64,000 nucleotides of DNA from Microbacterium sp. CPCC 204701 (GTDB lineage: Bacteria; Actinomycetota; Actinomycetes; Actinomycetales; Microbacteriaceae). Below the pieces are notes generated by a model. The model saw nothing but the letters and a program-made list of their open reading frames with translations, searched no databases and was not told the origin of the DNA. Every line of letters starts with the position of its first letter. Positions within the stretch are counted from its first letter, which is position 1. The DNA lies in NCBI RefSeq assembly GCF_004010105.1, contig NZ_RRYE01000002.1:1-64000 (forward strand), written 5' to 3'. Positions 56,473 through 64,000 of the stretch are shown piece by piece. Made by a program: the position numbers and the translations under genes.

Positions 56473-58340
56473 CGCGCTGCCTCCACTTCGCTGTCGCGAT
56501 CCTCGGGCGCGATGTGCCCGCCGAGGTAGGCGGAGATGACGGCGGGATCGTCGCGGACCGTGTCGGTGTCGCCGTCGGCGATCTTGCGGCCTTCGTTCAG
56601 GACGATCAGCCGCTCGCACACGGCGAACACGAGGTCGACGTGATGCTCGATGAGCACGACCGTCACGCCCTGCGATGCGAGCACCTGGATGGCGCGCGCG
56701 ATGAGCGGCAGCCCGTCGCGGCCCATCCCGGCCGCGGGCTCGTCGAAGAGCAGCACGGTCGGTCGCTGCGCGATCGCCCGGCCCATCTCGATGAGCCGCT
56801 GATGGCCGTAGGACAGATCGCCGGTCGCGGTGTCCGCGACGTCTCCCACGCCGAGCAGCTCGAGGATCTCCCTCGCGCGACTCCGCCGGTCGGCCATGGC
56901 CCGGCGTGCTCTGGGCAGGCCGAGTATCTCGCCGAGCAGGGTGGCGCCGCGGTCGCGGTGGAAGCCCAGCACGACGTTGTCGAGGGCGGTGAGCTCGGGC
57001 GCGAGCTGAACGTGCTGGAAGGTGCGGGCGAGTCCGCGCCGGCGGTTCGGCGCGATGCGCGTGACGTCGGTCCCGTCGAGCACGACGGTTCCGCTGTCGC
57101 CCTTGAGCAGGCCGGAGACGATGTTCGCGAGCGTCGTCTTGCCCGATCCGTTGCCGCCGATGAGGCCGACGATCTCGCCCCGGTGCACCTCGAACGACAC
57201 GTCCGCAAGAGCCTTCACTCCGCCGAATCTCTTGCTGATCCCCGTGACGGTCAGGACCGGATCGGTCGCCGGCGTGCGCGGACGGCGACGCGTCGCTTCG
57301 TGGATCTCGTCGAGCGAGGGGAGACGCTGTGCGACATCGGCCGCCTCGCTCGTGGTCGCGCCCGTGACAACGAGCCGGCCGCGCCGCCGCATCGCCCAGC
57401 TGACGAATCCCATGATGCCCTTCGGGGCGACGAGGCCGGTGACCAGGAGGATCGAGCCGTAGATCAGGAACTGGTACTCGTTCAGATCGGCGAGCAGGCT
57501 CGGCCCGATCACGAGCACTGCCGCCCCGATCACGGGTCCCGCCGCAGTCGCGCGGCCACCGACGAGCACGGACCCGAGCAGCAGGATCGACAGCGTGATG
57601 CTGTACACCTCGCTCTGGACGTAGCCGTCCTGGTAGGCCTGGAGCACGCCGCCGAGCCCGCCGAGCGCGGCGGAGAACACGATGGCACCGATCTTCCACA
57701 GCGCCGTGTTCATGCCGAGCGCCTTCATCGCGGGCTCCGCGGTGCGCACCCCAACCAGGCTTTTGCCCCACCGCGTCATGATGAGCCGGCCGCAGAACAG
57801 CCAGACGATCACGGCGAAGATGAGACAGATGTAGTAGTAGTTCGAGATCGGGTTGTCGGCGAAGATCTTCGGTGCGAATCCGAACCCGGCGATGCCGCTC
57901 GGTCCGCCGGTGAAGTCCGTCCACCGGCTCACCACTGCGTACACGATGCTGCCGAACGCGATGGTGAGCATCGTGAAGTACTTGCCCTCGGCGCGGACGC
58001 CCGGTGCCGCGAGCACGACTCCAGCGAGCGCGCCGGTCGCGATGCCGGCCGGGATCGCAAGCCAGAACGGCAGCCCGAAGTCGCGCGCGATGATCGCAGC
58101 GGTGTACGCGCCGACAGCCATGAAGGCGCCGTGGCCGACCGACGTCTTGCCGAGGACTCCGAAGGCGATGTTGAGGCCCGCGACCGCGATCGACAGGTAC
58201 AGCACGTTGGTCATGACCCGCACCCAGTAGGTGTCGATCACGATCGGGACGAGCGCGAGGAAGACCAGGACCACTCCGCCGAGGATGAACGCGCCCAGCT
58301 GCGCCGAATGCCGCAGCCGCAGGGGCATCACGCCGGTCAT
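56469..58340 (-). CDS. fused LivM permease and LivG ATPase
   Basis: The 623-residue protein joins a LivM-type permease (about residues 1-315, roughly ten hydrophobic segments, with GVLGKTSVGHGAFMAVGAYT and GGPSGIAGF) to a LivG-type ATPase (about 362-623). The ATPase part has Walker A GGNGSGKTT at 395-403, signature LSYGHQRLIEMGRAI, and LLFDEPAAGM. A linker of about 45 residues rich in Arg, Thr and Ala lies between. Separate genes are the rule, though fusions occur in actinobacteria. It overlaps livH upstream and livF downstream, and a fixed permease-ATPase ratio is the obvious consequence. Confidence 0.92.
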   Translation of the reverse strand: MTGVMPLRLRHSAQLGAFILGGVVLVFLALVPIVIDTYWVRVMTNVLYLSIAVAGLNIAFGVLGKTSVGHGAFMAVGAYTAAIIARDFGLPFWLAIPAGIATGALAGVVLAAPGVRAEGKYFTMLTIAFGSIVYAVVSRWTDFTGGPSGIAGFGFAPKIFADNPISNYYYICLIFAVIVWLFCGRLIMTRWGKSLVGVRTAEPAMKALGMNTALWKIGAIVFSAALGGLGGVLQAYQDGYVQSEVYSITLSILLLGSVLVGGRATAAGPVIGAAVLVIGPSLLADLNEYQFLIYGSILLVTGLVAPKGIMGFVSWAMRRRGRLVVTGATTSEAADVAQRLPSLDEIHEATRRRPRTPATDPVLTVTGISKRFGGVKALADVSFEVHRGEIVGLIGGNGSGKTTLANIVSGLLKGDSGTVVLDGTDVTRIAPNRRRGLARTFQHVQLAPELTALDNVVLGFHRDRGATLLGEILGLPRARRAMADRRSRAREILELLGVGDVADTATGDLSYGHQRLIEMGRAIAQRPTVLLFDEPAAGMGRDGLPLIARAIQVLASQGVTVVLIEHHVDLVFAVCERLIVLNEGRKIADGDTDTVRDDPAVISAYLGGHIAPEDRDSEVEAAR

Positions 58341-59200
58341 ACGACCCTCAGCTTCCTCGGCGCCAGCAGACCCTGCGGCCGAATCACGAGCACCAGGATC
58401 ATGACGGCGAAGACCACGACGTCGCCGAAGTTCGACGTGAATCGCAGCGCGACCGCCTCGAGGAGGCCGATCAGCAGGCCGCCGATGTACACGCCGATCG
58501 GGTTCTCCAGGCCGCCGACGATCGCCGCCGCGAATCCCTTGATGGCTAGAGGCAGCCCGAGGTAGGCGCCAATGTTCGAGATCGGGCCGACGAGGATGCC
58601 TGCCAGGCCCGCCAGCGCACCCGAGAGCGCGAACGCCCCGAAGATGATGACGGTGACGTTGATCCCCTGGAGCCGTGCGACGTCGTGCGAGTACGCGACG
58701 GTCTTGAACGAATAGCCCAGCCGCGTGCGGTTCACGCCGAGCGACAGTGCGATGGTGAGGATCGCACTCGCCGCAATGACCACCAGCTGCGCGGGGAAGA
58801 TCCCGGCGCCGAAGATGTTCACGGGCTCGCGGTCGAGCGGGGTTGGCACGGGACGCACGGTCGCGCCCCACACCACCGCCATGATGTTGGCGGTGATGAG
58901 TCCCAGGCCCAGCGTCGTGATGATCCACCGCATGCTGGCCAGCTCCGACAGCGGACGGATGCCGACCAGATAGATGAGGGCGCCGTAGATCGCGAGGATC
59001 ACGATCGTGAGCACCGCCGCGAGGCCGTACGGAAGCTGCCACGCCGAGACGATCCCGGCCAAAGACATCCCGCCGAGGACCACGGCATCCCCCTGCCCGA
59101 AATTCATCGTCGTCGACGCCTTGTAGGTGACGTAGAACCCCATGGCGACGAGGGCGTAGATACTGCCCAGCGCCAATCCGGAGACGATCGCCTGGATCAT
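58337..59200 (-). CDS. livH: branched-chain-type ABC transporter permease
   Basis: The 287-residue membrane protein starts MIQAIVSGLALGSIYALVAM, the classic LivH opening, followed by TTMNFGQGDAVVLGGM, GLITANIMAVVWG and the ATPase-contact region YSHDVARLQGINV. It forms the transport channel with the permease half of the LivM-LivG fusion. Start ATG follows GGAGAGG-type purines; the stop overlaps the next gene by four bases. About 46 bases separate it from the binding-protein gene upstream. Confidence 0.92.
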   Translation of the reverse strand: MIQAIVSGLALGSIYALVAMGFYVTYKASTTMNFGQGDAVVLGGMSLAGIVSAWQLPYGLAAVLTIVILAIYGALIYLVGIRPLSELASMRWIITTLGLGLITANIMAVVWGATVRPVPTPLDREPVNIFGAGIFPAQLVVIAASAILTIALSLGVNRTRLGYSFKTVAYSHDVARLQGINVTVIIFGAFALSGALAGLAGILVGPISNIGAYLGLPLAIKGFAAAIVGGLENPIGVYIGGLLIGLLEAVALRFTSNFGDVVVFAVMILVLVIRPQGLLAPRKLRVV

Positions 59201-59246
59201 CCGAATGCTCCTCTCACTCGTCGTCGCACGTTCATCCGAAACCTCG

Positions 59247-60452
59247 TCAGTCGACCGGGACGAGCACGAGGTCGTCGTCGTACTGCGTCATGAAGATTGC
59301 CGTCTCGTCGAGCGCCTCGTGGTTGTCGGCGGTGTACGGCTTGGCGGAGGTCACGTAGGGAACGTCACCGTCCTCGAGCTCGGTGAGCGCCTTCTGGATG
59401 TCCTGGGGGGTGGGCACGCCGTCGCCGTCGACCTTCTCGGCGGCCGCCAGGATGGATCGCACGGCGTCGTACGAGAACGCAGCCACCGGGGGCAGCGTGT
59501 ACTTGTCGCCGTGCTCCGCGCGCATCGCCTCGTCGAACGCCGCGGAGAAGTCGGTCGTGTCGACGGTGAAGGCGTTCGGCACATACGCGCCGACTCCCAG
59601 CTCGCCGGCCGTCTCGGTGAACTCCGGACCCATGATGCTCCACGGGCCCGCCACCGGCTCGTCCCAGCCGATCTGCTGCATCGACTTCAGCATGAGCGAG
59701 ACGTCGTTGGCGTGGGCCTGCTGGTAGATCACGTCGGGGTTCGCATCCCGGCACTTGCTGAGCTGCGCGGTGAGGTCGGTGTCACCGGTGTTGAAGCCCT
59801 CGCGGCAGACGATCTCGATGCCGCCCAGGTCTTCGGCGTTGGCCTCGACCGCGTCGGCGCCCGAGGTGCCGTAGGCGTCGTTGTTGTGGATGATCGCGAT
59901 CTTCGACCAGCCCTGGTCCTTGATCCAGTTGAGCGTGAACCGCGACTGCGACCGGTCGGACATCGAGGCGCGGAACATGTAGTCGTCGGCCGCATCGACG
60001 GTGCCGGTGATGTCACCGCCGCCGCACACCGTGGTGATCGTGGGGACCTGGAACTGGTTCACCTGCGGCGCCATGCGCTGGCAGCCGCCGGTCGACGTTC
60101 CTCCGGTCAGCGCAACCACCTTGTCGGAGTTGATGAGACGGGTGACGTTGTTGACCACCTGCTCGGGGTCGAACTTGTCGTCGTACGAGATCAGCTCGGC
60201 GGTGAACTCGGAATCCGGGTCGGCGTTGTAGTCGTCGATCGCCTGCATCGCCCCGACCTGCTGGTTGTTGCCGAAGTCGGCGCCGGCGCCGGAGAGCGTC
60301 GAGGTCATGCCGATTCGGATGACCGGCTTGCCGTCGGCGTCGCCGTCCCCGCCGGTGGTTCCGTCGCCGGCGCAGCCGGCCAGGGCGAGTGCGGCCGACA
60401 GGCCGAGGGCGAGGCTGAGCCCGGGCAGTGCCCTGCGTGACATCTTCGTCAT
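59247..60452 (-). CDS. livK: branched-chain-type ABC transporter substrate-binding lipoprotein
   Basis: The 401-residue product has a lipoprotein signal with lipobox LALAGC and the type I periplasmic-binding fold of Leu/Ile/Val-type receptors (IRIGMTSTLSGAGADFGNN; VVALTGGTSTGGCQRMAPQ; FNTGDTDLTAQLSKCRDANPD ... VYQQ-like strand). Cysteines in STGGCQ and TVCGGG may form a disulfide. In this setting it probably binds an acidic aromatic or glycosidic compound. It is the first transporter gene, 40 bases after the aldolase gene; AAGGA is its ribosome site. Confidence 0.9.
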   Translation of the reverse strand: MTKMSRRALPGLSLALGLSAALALAGCAGDGTTGGDGDADGKPVIRIGMTSTLSGAGADFGNNQQVGAMQAIDDYNADPDSEFTAELISYDDKFDPEQVVNNVTRLINSDKVVALTGGTSTGGCQRMAPQVNQFQVPTITTVCGGGDITGTVDAADDYMFRASMSDRSQSRFTLNWIKDQGWSKIAIIHNNDAYGTSGADAVEANAEDLGGIEIVCREGFNTGDTDLTAQLSKCRDANPDVIYQQAHANDVSLMLKSMQQIGWDEPVAGPWSIMGPEFTETAGELGVGAYVPNAFTVDTTDFSAAFDEAMRAEHGDKYTLPPVAAFSYDAVRSILAAAEKVDGDGVPTPQDIQKALTELEDGDVPYVTSAKPYTADNHEALDETAIFMTQYDDDLVLVPVD

Positions 60453-60492
60453 GGTTTCCTTCTCTCGATCGGGTGATGCGTGGTGGGCGTGG

Positions 60493-61266
60493 TCAGCTCG
60501 TAGGCCGAGCGAGTGCGGCGAGGGGGGCGCGCAGCCCCGCGAGCATGTGGCCGACGTCGGTCCCGACGGCGACGAATTCGATGCCGAGATCGATCCATCG
60601 CGCCGCCGCGGTCGCGTCCGGGGCCCAGATCGCCATCGCCGGGCCGCGCTCGGAGACGCGCTCGCGGAGGCGGACGACCGTCTCGACGACCGCGGGGTGC
60701 TCGGGGTCCCCCCCGTGGCCGAGCGCGAGCGACAGGTCCATCGGGCCGATGAAGAGGACGTCCAGTCCGTCGACCGCGGCGATGGCGTCGAACTGGCCAA
60801 GTCCATGCGGCCCCTCGACCATGCCGGCCGCGAGCACGCGCTCGTTGCTGCGGGCGACGAACTCGGTCCGGAGCGTGGCGAAGTAGTCGGCTGCACGGAC
60901 GTACGCGCTCAAGCCGCGATCGCCGCGCGGCGCGAACCGCGCGTGGCGGACGATCTTGCGGGCCGGCTCGACACCGTCGATCGAAGGCACCACCACGCCG
61001 TCTGCGCCCGCGTCCAGCACCTGCCCGATCCACGGATCGGCCTGCGGCACGCGGACGAGCACGTGGAGTCCGCGGCCGTTGCCCGCGGCGATCATGCGCG
61101 CGGCTTCAGTGATACCCATCGCCCCGTGCTCGAGGTCGAGGATCGCGAACTCATAGCCGGCGGCGGCGACCATCTCCATGCTCGCCTCGTGGGGCACCAT
61201 CACGAAGACTCCGACCATCGGCCGGTTCAGCTCCCGCTGTGTTTCCCGCAGGCCTCTTGCAAGCAT
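60493..61266 (-). CDS. HpcH/HpaI-type aldolase, first gene of the long operon
   Basis: The 257-residue TIM-barrel protein has the family's VFVMVPHEASMEMVAAAGYE, active-site AILDLEHGAMG, a metal region VVVPSIDGVEPA and GMVEGPHGLGQ, and the closing VLFIGPMDLSLALGHGGDP. This last is the standard GPxDLSxxLG motif, closer to 4-hydroxy-2-oxoheptanedioate aldolases than the copy at 51193. It releases pyruvate or glyoxylate-type products from hydroxy-oxo acids. Ribosome site AAGGGAG is good. A TetR-type operator lies 30 bases upstream, so this gene leads the operon running to 46005. Confidence 0.87.
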   Translation of the reverse strand: MLARGLRETQRELNRPMVGVFVMVPHEASMEMVAAAGYEFAILDLEHGAMGITEAARMIAAGNGRGLHVLVRVPQADPWIGQVLDAGADGVVVPSIDGVEPARKIVRHARFAPRGDRGLSAYVRAADYFATLRTEFVARSNERVLAAGMVEGPHGLGQFDAIAAVDGLDVLFIGPMDLSLALGHGGDPEHPAVVETVVRLRERVSERGPAMAIWAPDATAAARWIDLGIEFVAVGTDVGHMLAGLRAPLAALARPTS

Positions 61267-61296
61267 TCGAGCACTCCCTTGTGACGGACGTCAGTC

Positions 61297-61316
61297 AACC
61301 AAACGGTTGGGTGGTT
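61297..61316. promoter_or_regulatory. putative TetR operator of the long operon
   Basis: AACCAAACGGTTGGGTGGTT contains nested inverted repeats (AACCA/TGGTT outside, CCAA/TTGG inside) and shares ACCAAACG with the palindrome at 63521-63544. It lies between the aldolase start (61266) and the stop of the acyl-CoA dehydrogenase gene (61341). Confidence 0.5.
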
Positions 61317-61340
61317 GTCAACCGTCACGTCACATGCGGC

Positions 61341-62354
61341 TCAGACAGCCGGAACCGCGACGGCCCGAAGGCGCTGGATGCTCGCCGCAGGGCCGCCGAA
61401 TTCAACCGCCAGCGATCGCGCCAGCTTCAGCCAGAGGTGCAGCGGGTACTCCCAGGTGAAGCCGATCGCGCCGTGGAGCTGCAGGCCGTCTTGTCCGGCG
61501 AGGTCGGCCGCCTGCACCGCCGCCACCCGGGCGACGGCCGACGGTAGCTCGCCGTCGCCGTCGGGCACGCAGGCCCGGTGCGCGGCGTACCACGAGGCGG
61601 AGCGCGCGCTTTCGACGGCCATCCAGATGTCGGCCAGCTTGTGCTTGACGGCCTGGAATGAGCCGATCGGCCGGCCGAACTGCTGACGCTGCGCGACGTG
61701 CTCGACGGTCATCTCGAGGATTCGCGCCGACACGCCGACCAGCGCGGAGGCGACGCCGACCTCGATGGAGGACTCGACGGCATCCCTCGCGTCGTCCGAC
61801 AGAGGGATGGGGACTCGCGCGACGTCGGCGACGCGCACCTTGGCGAGCGGCCGGGCGGGATCGATGGACGCAAGAGCGTCCGCTTCGACCGCTGCGGCCG
61901 GCACGAGCGACCAGCACCCACGCTCGCGCAGCAGCAGGAGGTCGGCCGTCGCGCCGAACGCGACCGGATCTCCCGGCGCGTACTGCACCGCCGCGCGCAG
62001 CTCGCCCGCGGCGAGCGCGGGTAGCCACGTGCGGCGAAGCTCCTCGTCGGAGGTCAGGGTGAGGAGCGGGAGCGCGACCGCGAGCGTCTCCAGCAGCGGG
62101 ATCGCCAGGGCGTGTCTCCCGGCGAGCTCGAGGATCGGGGCGAGAACCTCGGCAGGCAGCCCGAGGCCGTCGAACTCCTCGGGCACCGCGGCCCCCATGA
62201 CGCCGAGTTCTGCCAGTTCTGCCCAGATGGCATCGGCGAGGTCGTCGTCGCCGCCGGCGTGCGCGAGCGCGCGCGCCGGCGGCGCGGACCTGGCACAGAG
62301 GCCGGCGACGGCATCCCGGAATTCTCGTTGCTCCTCGGAGAGATCGAAGATCAT
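61341..62354 (-). CDS. acyl-CoA dehydrogenase, smaller subunit type
   Basis: The 337-residue protein has the acyl-CoA dehydrogenase layout (IFDLSEEQREFRDAVAGL; QRQQFGRPIGSFQAVKHKLAD; GAIGFTWEYPLHLWLK) but is shorter than usual (about 380). The middle flavin/substrate domain is reduced. Its start overlaps the stop of the full-length paralogue upstream. Adjacent unequal pairs of this type form alpha2beta2 enzymes in mycobacteria (for example the cholesterol side-chain dehydrogenases), so a heteromer is likely. It should oxidise an acyl-CoA to the enoyl-CoA used by the crotonase/MaoC enzymes of the next operon. Confidence 0.88.
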   Translation of the reverse strand: MIFDLSEEQREFRDAVAGLCARSAPPARALAHAGGDDDLADAIWAELAELGVMGAAVPEEFDGLGLPAEVLAPILELAGRHALAIPLLETLAVALPLLTLTSDEELRRTWLPALAAGELRAAVQYAPGDPVAFGATADLLLLRERGCWSLVPAAAVEADALASIDPARPLAKVRVADVARVPIPLSDDARDAVESSIEVGVASALVGVSARILEMTVEHVAQRQQFGRPIGSFQAVKHKLADIWMAVESARSASWYAAHRACVPDGDGELPSAVARVAAVQAADLAGQDGLQLHGAIGFTWEYPLHLWLKLARSLAVEFGGPAASIQRLRAVAVPAV

Positions 62355-63514
62355 CGGCGTCCCTTCGGCTCGCGCGGGAGACCGAGTGCCCGTTCCGCGA
62401 TGATGTTGCGCTGCACTTCGTTGGTGCCGCCGTAGATCGCCCCGGCGCGTACGTACCAGGCTCGCCGACTCCAGTCGTCGCCCGCGCCCGCTCCGCGTCG
62501 CGCGCCCGCCGCGGGGCCAAGGATCTCTTCGCCGAGGCGCGTCATGGCCGCGCCGGTCTCGGACCAGATGATCTTCGCCATGCTCTCCTCGTACGCGAGC
62601 GAGCCCTGCGAGTCTAGGGTGATGTTACGCAGGGACTGGATGCGGTAGAGCTCGACGTCGACGTACGCCCGGGCGAGCCGATCGAGGACCACCGGGTCGT
62701 TTGCGCGGCCGCGCTCACGGGCGATCGCGACCACCTCGTCGTACCGGCGGCGCAGGCCGGCCGACGAGTTGGTGACACTGCCGCGCTCGAAGCCGAGCGT
62801 GGTCATGACGACGCTCCACCCGTCGTCGACGGCCCCGATTACGTCTTCCGCCGACACCCGCACGTCGTCGAAGAAGAGCTCTGCGAAGTCCGTCCGGCCG
62901 TCCATTTGCCGGATGCCGTGCCGCACCAGGCCCGGCGCGTGCGCGTCGACGGCAAAGACCGTGAGCCCCGCCGGCCCCGGACCTTCGCCGCTCGTGCGCG
63001 CGAGCGTGTAGATGCGGTCGGCGCGCGTGCCCAGGGTGGTCCAGATCTTTGACCCGCGGAGGACGAACTCGTCGCCGTCGCGGCGAGCGGAGGTGCGCAG
63101 CGACGCCAGATCGCTGCCCGACTCCGGCTCGCTCAGCGCCTGGGCCCAGATGTCGCTGGCATCGAGGATGCCGGGGAGCCACCGGGTCTGCTGCTCGGTG
63201 GTCCCGCGCTCCATGATCGTCGGCCCGGAGAGATTTAGTCCGACGTGATTAAGGCGCTCCGGGGCGCCGGACTCGGCGTAGGCCCGCGAGAACACCCACG
63301 TGAGCTCCCGGCCGTACCCCCTACCGCCGTGCTCGGCGGGCCAGCCCACCCCCGCCAGCCCCGCCTGCGCGAGCGTCTTCTCCCAGAGTCGATGGGCCTC
63401 GAAGCCTTCGTCGGAGTCGACGTCGGGCAGCGGCTCGGTGGGGGCGTGGGCGGTGAGCCAGGCGCGGACTTCCGTGTCGAATTCGCTCTGCTGATCGGTG
63501 AGTGTGAGATTCAC
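62351..63514 (-). CDS. acyl-CoA dehydrogenase, full-length subunit
   Basis: The 387-residue protein has the family segments GVGWPAEHGGRGYGRELTWV, QALSEPESGSDLASLRTSA (flavin loop), VLRGSKIWTTLGTRAD, and the C-terminal YGGTNEVQRNIIAERALGLPR. It starts at a GTG with only a weak purine stretch (GGTAGG) upstream, which is itself part of the palindromic operator at 63521-63544. Repressor binding would also cover the promoter-proximal leader. It is translationally coupled to the smaller paralogue and divergent from the TetR gene at 63609. Confidence 0.9.
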   Translation of the reverse strand: MNLTLTDQQSEFDTEVRAWLTAHAPTEPLPDVDSDEGFEAHRLWEKTLAQAGLAGVGWPAEHGGRGYGRELTWVFSRAYAESGAPERLNHVGLNLSGPTIMERGTTEQQTRWLPGILDASDIWAQALSEPESGSDLASLRTSARRDGDEFVLRGSKIWTTLGTRADRIYTLARTSGEGPGPAGLTVFAVDAHAPGLVRHGIRQMDGRTDFAELFFDDVRVSAEDVIGAVDDGWSVVMTTLGFERGSVTNSSAGLRRRYDEVVAIARERGRANDPVVLDRLARAYVDVELYRIQSLRNITLDSQGSLAYEESMAKIIWSETGAAMTRLGEEILGPAAGARRGAGAGDDWSRRAWYVRAGAIYGGTNEVQRNIIAERALGLPREPKGRR

Positions 63515-63520
63515 AAAAAA

Positions 63521-63544
63521 AACCTACCAAACGAATGGTAGGTT
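63521..63544. promoter_or_regulatory. TetR operator between divergent acyl-CoA dehydrogenase and tetR genes
   Basis: Perfect nine-base arms AACCTACCA and TGGTAGGTT flank AACGAA. The site lies six bases from the GTG of the acyl-CoA dehydrogenase and 65 bases before the TetR ATG, where it could control both directions. Confidence 0.7.
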
Positions 63545-63608
63545 GAGAATCCTCACCGCCGGTACGGTGGCAGAGGCATGATGTGAGGGTGACACGAGGA
63601 GGCACGGC

Positions 63609-64000
63609 ATGCAGTCGGCAACCATCACGCCGCGAGGCAACCAAGCCGGTGAGCGGTATGCGGAGATCCTCCGCGTCGCCGCGGAGCTCTTCCGTCGCAA
63701 CGGCTACACCGGCACGAGCGTGCAGGACGTTGCCGATGTCCTCGGGATCAACAAGGCCAGCCTGTACCACTACGTCACCGGCAAGGAAGACCTCCTGTGG
63801 GCGGTGGTGCGGGATGTGACCGAGGCCTTCGGCGTCGCGCTGGCCGCGGCATCCGATCGCACGCACGACAGCGGACTCGACGCGGTCGAGGACTTCGTGC
63901 GCACCCACGCGATGTTCAACGCACGCAATGCGGTCAAGGCGCTCGTGTACGAGCGGGACTCGCATCGCCTCAAGCCCGAGCTGTACGACGAGATCGTCGC
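63609..64000 (+). CDS. TetR-family regulator, N-terminal part (runs off the window)
   Basis: The visible 130 codons give a TetR helix-turn-helix (AEILRVAAELFRRNGYTGTS; DVADVLGINKASLYHYVTGK) and the start of the helical ligand domain. The C-terminus is outside the window. Ribosome site GAGGAGG precedes the ATG. It is divergent from an acyl-CoA dehydrogenase operon with a perfect palindrome in between, the standard layout of acyl-CoA- or acid-responsive TetR repressors of CoA-dependent catabolism. The related site at 61297 suggests that it also controls the long operon. Confidence 0.9.
   Translation, partial: MQSATITPRGNQAGERYAEILRVAAELFRRNGYTGTSVQDVADVLGINKASLYHYVTGKEDLLWAVVRDVTEAFGVALAAASDRTHDSGLDAVEDFVRTHAMFNARNAVKALVYERDSHRLKPELYDEIV

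Noticed and set aside
1-64000. CRISPR arrays, insertion sequences, integrases, rRNA or complete tRNA genes
   Set aside because: None seen on either strand: no regularly spaced repeats, no transposase or recombinase motifs, and only truncated tRNA ends.

Overview
The window comes from a high-GC actinobacterium. GC richness, many GTG starts, chains of ATGA/GTGA stop-start overlaps and the protein repertoire (IclR, TetR and Lrp regulators, an ice-binding-like surface protein, tripartite and ABC uptake systems) fit Microbacteriaceae, most likely Microbacterium or a close relative. That assignment is inference. No ribosomal or other species marker is present. Apart from the first 5 kb the window is almost entirely accessory catabolism: uptake systems, oxidoreductases, aldolases, amidohydrolases and CoA-dependent enzymes, each block with its own local regulator.

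Layout. 1-5.2 kb: N-terminus of alanine racemase, a membrane protein, a lipoprotein, a decayed gene fragment, an ice-binding-like surface protein and a YVTN-type propeller. 5.2-24.4 kb: a quinate/shikimate-type block. It holds a three-domain 3-dehydroshikimate dehydratase fusion, a TPP-dependent enzyme, a short citrate-synthase-like protein and an acylating aldehyde dehydrogenase (minus strand). Facing them are a TRAP permease (dctQM) and an AroQ-like dehydratase. Then follow a flavoprotein and a MocA-type dehydrogenase, the TRAP binding protein, two IclR genes, and a second dehydratase operon (DSD-HPPD fusion, Dabb protein, NAD-type shikimate dehydrogenase, TetR). 24.4-33.6 kb: a WxL/DUF916-like surface cluster, a secreted PQQ-type dehydrogenase with a cupredoxin domain, a secreted protein with two ThuA domains, and two more IclR genes. 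34.4-45.3 kb: amidohydrolases, an aminotransferase, an MFS transporter, an Lrp regulator, a polar amino-acid-type ABC transporter, an RraA-like protein, an HpaI-type aldolase and an M20 amidohydrolase. 46.0-64.0 kb: a minus-strand series of 17 genes, most with overlapping stop and start codons. It includes a branched-chain-type ABC transporter (with a fused LivM-LivG), a GH88-like hydrolase, a uronate-dehydrogenase-like enzyme, two aldolases, an acyl-CoA ligase, a class III CoA transferase, a crotonase, a MaoC hydratase and two acyl-CoA dehydrogenases, and is faced by a TetR gene.

How it may work together. The two 3-dehydroshikimate dehydratases and the shikimate dehydrogenase point to conversion of quinate/shikimate-like hydroaromatics to protocatechuate. 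Ring-cleavage genes are not in the window. A recurring 17-bp palindrome (consensus GTYCCAYTCRGYGRGAC) lies in five control regions between 12 and 32 kb and probably marks one IclR regulon. A different, TetR-type palindrome precedes the second dehydratase operon. A third motif (ACCAAACG core) precedes both the acyl-CoA dehydrogenase pair and the long operon. The 46-61 kb operon suggests uptake of a substrate carrying a uronic-acid-like group and an acid that is activated with CoA and beta-oxidised; this is inference.

Two gene-poor spots (about 3.96 and 45.70 kb) carry same-orientation remnants of tRNA 3' ends, the second clearly serine-tRNA-like and followed by a strong hairpin, so parts of the window may have arrived by integration. 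No integrase, transposase, CRISPR array, rRNA or complete tRNA was found.
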